This document shows, piece after piece, positions 5,342 through 7,487 of a DNA stretch of 7,487 bases. The notes below the pieces were generated by a model. That model saw only the letters and a list, made by a program, of their open reading frames with translations, did no database searches and was not told the DNA's origin. This stretch comes from Bacillota bacterium (GTDB taxonomy: Bacteria > Bacillota > Clostridia > Christensenellales > Borkfalkiaceae). Within the stretch, counting starts at the first letter, position 1; every line of letters begins with the position of its first letter. The position numbers and the translations under genes were made by a program. The stretch covers positions 1 to 7,487 of the forward strand of contig JAEYEN010000072.1 of assembly GCA_023403375.1 (NCBI GenBank). Reading direction: 5' to 3'.

Positions 5342-6369
5342 TTATCAATCTCTCCAAAAAACACTTTTTCGGCTTCCGCCTTATCTATTTTTTTAATTAT
5401 TTTACCGTTTTTGAAAATAACGCAACAGTCTTTTCCGCCGGCGATACCAAGGTCTGCGTCCGCCGCTTCGCCCGGTCCGTTTACCGCGCACCCCATAACG
5501 GCGATTTTAAGCGGAATTTTTATGCCCGAAACGTACTTTTCGACCTTATCGGCAAATCGCATACAATCCCACTCGCACCTGCCGCACGTGGGGCAAGCCA
5601 CTATTTTAACTCCGTCGTTTATGATATTTAAGCCGGACAAAACGGCGCGCGCCGCAACCACTTCTCTCACGGGGTCGGCTGAAAGGCTTACTCTTATCGT
5701 ATCGCCTATTCCGTCTAAAAGCAACGCGCCTATCGCCATAGAGTTTTTAATAACGCCGTTATACTCCGTTCCCGCTTCGGTTACGCCGAGATGAAGGGGG
5801 TAATCGGTTTTTGCCGCGATATATTTATATGCTTTGACGGTCAGCGGCACGTCGGACGCTTTAACCGAAATCACGATATTCTCCACGCCGTGTTTTTCCA
5901 GAACGGCAACGTTTTTAAGCGCGCTTTCGGCAAGCGAAATTTCGTTCTTTCCGTATTTACTCAAAAACTCTTTTTCTATGCTGCCCGTGTTGGAACCGAC
6001 CCTGACGGGCGTTCCGCTCTCTTTAAGCATTGCGGCAACCGCGGCGACGTTTTCTTCTCTCCCGATGTTGCCGGGGTTAATTCTTATCTTATCCGCACCG
6101 TTTTCTATCGCGCGGAGAGCGAGTCTGTAATCGAAATGAATATCCGCGACAAGCGGTATGGAGATGTGCTTTTTTATCTCTTTAATAGATTTAGCGTCCT
6201 CTTCGTCAAGAACGGAAAACCTGATAACGTCGCACCCCGCATTTTCCAATTCGAGCGTGCTTTCTATTGCGTTTTTAACGTCTTTAAGTTTATAAGTAGA
6301 CATAGACTGAACGGCTATTTTTTCGCCGCCGCCTATGTAAATATTGCCTATCTTGATTTTTTTGCTCAT
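5326..6369 (-). CDS. ispG: 4-hydroxy-3-methylbut-2-enyl diphosphate synthase IspG (GcpE)
   Basis: IspG is a cytosolic [4Fe-4S] enzyme of the MEP isoprenoid pathway. It reductively opens 2-C-methyl-D-erythritol 2,4-cyclodiphosphate to HMBPP, usually with flavodoxin or ferredoxin as electron donor. The 347-residue length fits the compact bacterial form. Residues 1-250 form the TIM barrel (GGGEKIAVQSMS, PLVADIHFDYRLA, DKIRINPGNIG, GVTEAG). The C-terminal cluster domain has ACPTCGRC (258-265) and MGCAVNGPGEA (292-302), giving the expected cluster ligands C259, C262, C294 and E301. In the barrel, RVGSNTGS (123-130) replaces the commoner 'RIGVNxGS'. The ATG at 6369 has only a weak ribosome binding site. 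It is the first gene after a strong promoter and overlaps the PolC-like gene by 16 bases. The dxr and rseP genes often found upstream in Clostridia are not in this window. Confidence 0.98.
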   Translation of the reverse strand: MSKKIKIGNIYIGGGEKIAVQSMSTYKLKDVKNAIESTLELENAGCDVIRFSVLDEEDAKSIKEIKKHISIPLVADIHFDYRLALRAIENGADKIRINPGNIGREENVAAVAAMLKESGTPVRVGSNTGSIEKEFLSKYGKNEISLAESALKNVAVLEKHGVENIVISVKASDVPLTVKAYKYIAAKTDYPLHLGVTEAGTEYNGVIKNSMAIGALLLDGIGDTIRVSLSADPVREVVAARAVLSGLNIINDGVKIVACPTCGRCEWDCMRFADKVEKYVSGIKIPLKIAVMGCAVNGPGEAADADLGIAGGKDCCVIFKNGKIIKKIDKAEAEKVFFGEIDKCIRR

Positions 6370-6399
6370 ATTTTACCGATAATTAATTAAATTATTTAT

Positions 6400-6428
6400 A
6401 TTTTAACATATTTTATTATACTCGTCAA
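6400..6428 (-). promoter_or_regulatory. Strong extended -10 promoter for ispG
   Basis: TTGACG (6423-6428) is followed by a 17-base spacer and TAAAAT (6400-6405) on the minus strand, with TG one base before the -10. The predicted start near 6393 leaves a leader of about 24 bases. The site lies just downstream of the terminator of the preceding gene, so it opens a new transcription unit. Confidence 0.78.
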
Positions 6429-6438
6429 TAAGCGAGTA
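6419..6438. promoter_or_regulatory. Inverted repeat overlapping the ispG -35 element (possible operator)
   Basis: TACTCG (6419-6424) and CGAGTA (6433-6438) form a perfect 6-bp dyad around an 8-base centre that contains most of the -35 hexamer. The placement is what a repressor site would have, but six base pairs is short and no regulator can be named. Confidence 0.35.
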
Positions 6439-6450
6439 CGCGCAAAAACA

Positions 6451-6481
6451 AAAAAACGGCGGTTATTTTCCGCCGTTTTTT
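6451..6481 (-). terminator. Intrinsic terminator after the coiled-coil gene
   Basis: A CGGCGG/CCGCCG stem (6457-6462 and 6470-6475) with a 7-base loop is extended by six A:T pairs (6451-6456 with 6476-6481). On the minus strand the stem is followed by a run of seven T and then GTTTTTG, so it efficiently ends the transcript of the 6584-7477 gene. The A/T symmetry means it could also work on the + strand. Confidence 0.9.
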
Positions 6482-6583
6482 ATTCTCGTAAACTTACGTG
6501 CGCGCCGTTTTGCCCTGCCCCTTTAACCTGCCGCCGTTTATCTTTTCCGACCTGTTTTTTTGTTTTGATTTTATCGGTTGTTT

Positions 6584-7477
6584 TTAATTTGCCCTTGTTT
6601 TATACAAATAGAGCACGTTCTGATAATAATCGTCGAGATAGATTATAAGTTTGCTTTCGTTTTTTATGTCGTTATATGCAGCCTGCGCGGCGAGAGTATT
6701 ATAATAAGCGCACACACAGTTCAATGCGTCCTGATAATAGCCCAACTGCACAAGTTCGTCTTTGGTAAGTCCCGTTGCGTGTATCTGTAAAAATCTCAGC
6801 CTGAGCGAAGCGTTAATCTGCAAAATATTGTTGCCATACTTTAACTCTTTTTCGCTTGCCTGCGCGTTGTACTTCGCCACTTCTTTTTCATACTCGGAAT
6901 TACTTTGTTTTAATTCCTGCACCTTGGAAGTGATTTCCGCAGCGTCCAAATCCTGATAAAAAGACGCGGCGTTTTCGAGCGCGAGCGCCAAATCTTTCGA
7001 TTTTTGTTCCAAAAGCGCGAGTTCGCCTTTTTCTTCCGCTTCCACGGCGGCTATCGCAAGATTTTTTTCTTTTTCTATGCCTGCCGTTTTATCCGCCCAG
7101 ATTCCGGAAGCCGCCAGCCCGTTCTTAATCGCGGTTTTGTTTAGTTTCGTCTTTGCCGTTTCGTAAGATTCCGCCGTTTTAAGTTTAAGCGCGGCGTACT
7201 CTTCTTTCTTCTTGATTATCTTGTCCGCTATTTCGTCCTGTTTATCTTTAAGTTTGATTTTATAAGCGGTAAGCCGTTCTTCCTGTTTGCCTTTAAGCAT
7301 TGCGCTTGCCAAAGCGCGTATTTCGGCGTCGGTATACTGCGGCGCGGTGAGTTTTGTTATCGAAAGCGGCTGCAATACTATTCCGTCGTAGTCTGCCATA
7401 CGGTTATGATAATAAACGTAAATGTCGTTTAACGTTTCGTACATTCCTTCTTTGGTTGTCGGTAAATCGAATTGCAT
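6584..7477 (-). CDS. Unrecognised coiled-coil protein, 297 residues
   Basis: I do not recognise this protein. It starts at ATG 7477 with GGAG at 7484-7487, six bases upstream at the window edge, and ends in its own terminator, so it looks like a complete, expressed gene. There is no signal peptide or membrane segment. Residues 1-50 are mixed and aromatic-rich (YVYYHNRMADYDG). About 52-215 is almost continuous Ala/Lys/Glu-rich helix with long coiled-coil potential, broken near NGLAASGIW (119-127). Residues 215-297 form a second helical part with many Tyr (YYQDALNCVCAYYN, YLDDYYQNVLYLYK). A 'glycine-Leu-x-x-Ser' break flanked by long helices reminds me of structural proteins in some Firmicute prophages, but this is a weak impression and no other phage gene is visible. 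It could also be a scaffold or cytoskeletal-type protein. It lies immediately before ispG but is transcriptionally separated from it. Confidence 0.7.
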   Translation of the reverse strand: MQFDLPTTKEGMYETLNDIYVYYHNRMADYDGIVLQPLSITKLTAPQYTDAEIRALASAMLKGKQEERLTAYKIKLKDKQDEIADKIIKKKEEYAALKLKTAESYETAKTKLNKTAIKNGLAASGIWADKTAGIEKEKNLAIAAVEAEEKGELALLEQKSKDLALALENAASFYQDLDAAEITSKVQELKQSNSEYEKEVAKYNAQASEKELKYGNNILQINASLRLRFLQIHATGLTKDELVQLGYYQDALNCVCAYYNTLAAQAAYNDIKNESKLIIYLDDYYQNVLYLYKTRAN

Positions 7478-7487
7478 TTTTATCTCC

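Overview
The window is a stretch of a bacterial chromosome with every recognisable gene on the minus strand, so it reads from right (7487) to left (1). Gene content and order (ispG, polC locus, rimP, nusA, ylxR, ylxQ-type L7Ae gene, infB) are those of Bacillota. The YlxR/YlxQ pair between nusA and infB, a NusA without a C-terminal acidic extension, PolC-type N-terminal sequence and strong AGGAG ribosome binding sites all fit an uncultured Clostridia-like lineage. I cannot place it more finely.

Reading order on the minus strand: (1) 7477-6584, an unrecognised, strongly helical 297-residue protein, closed by a good intrinsic terminator at 6451-6481. (2) A strong extended -10 promoter at 6400-6428 starts an ispG / PolC-like exonuclease transcript (6369-3797), whose two genes overlap by 16 nt. 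(3) A 389-bp gap contains short degenerate repeats, a second strong extended -10 promoter (3562-3590) and, about 20 nt after the predicted start site, an intrinsic terminator (3502-3534) that lies before rimP. (4) rimP (3407-2943), nusA (2783-1692), ylxR (1479-1213), the L7Ae gene (1226-909) and infB (904 to beyond the left edge) follow. The last three are tightly packed; rimP-nusA and nusA-ylxR are separated by unusually long spacers (159 and 212 nt), each with its own short-period repetitive character.

The rimP-to-infB genes form the classic transcription/translation operon: 30S maturation (RimP), elongation and termination control (NusA), two small RNA-binding proteins and initiation factor 2. 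IspG makes an isoprenoid precursor through the MEP pathway.

Two observations stand out. The gene in the polC position encodes only the PolC N-terminal region, OB fold and an intact DEDDh exonuclease; both halves of the PHP domain and the whole polymerase are missing. The rimP-nusA leader carries a promoter-proximal terminator with an interrupted U-tract and no room for a conventional antiterminator, which suggests NusA-dependent autoregulation like that described for Bacillus subtilis nusA.
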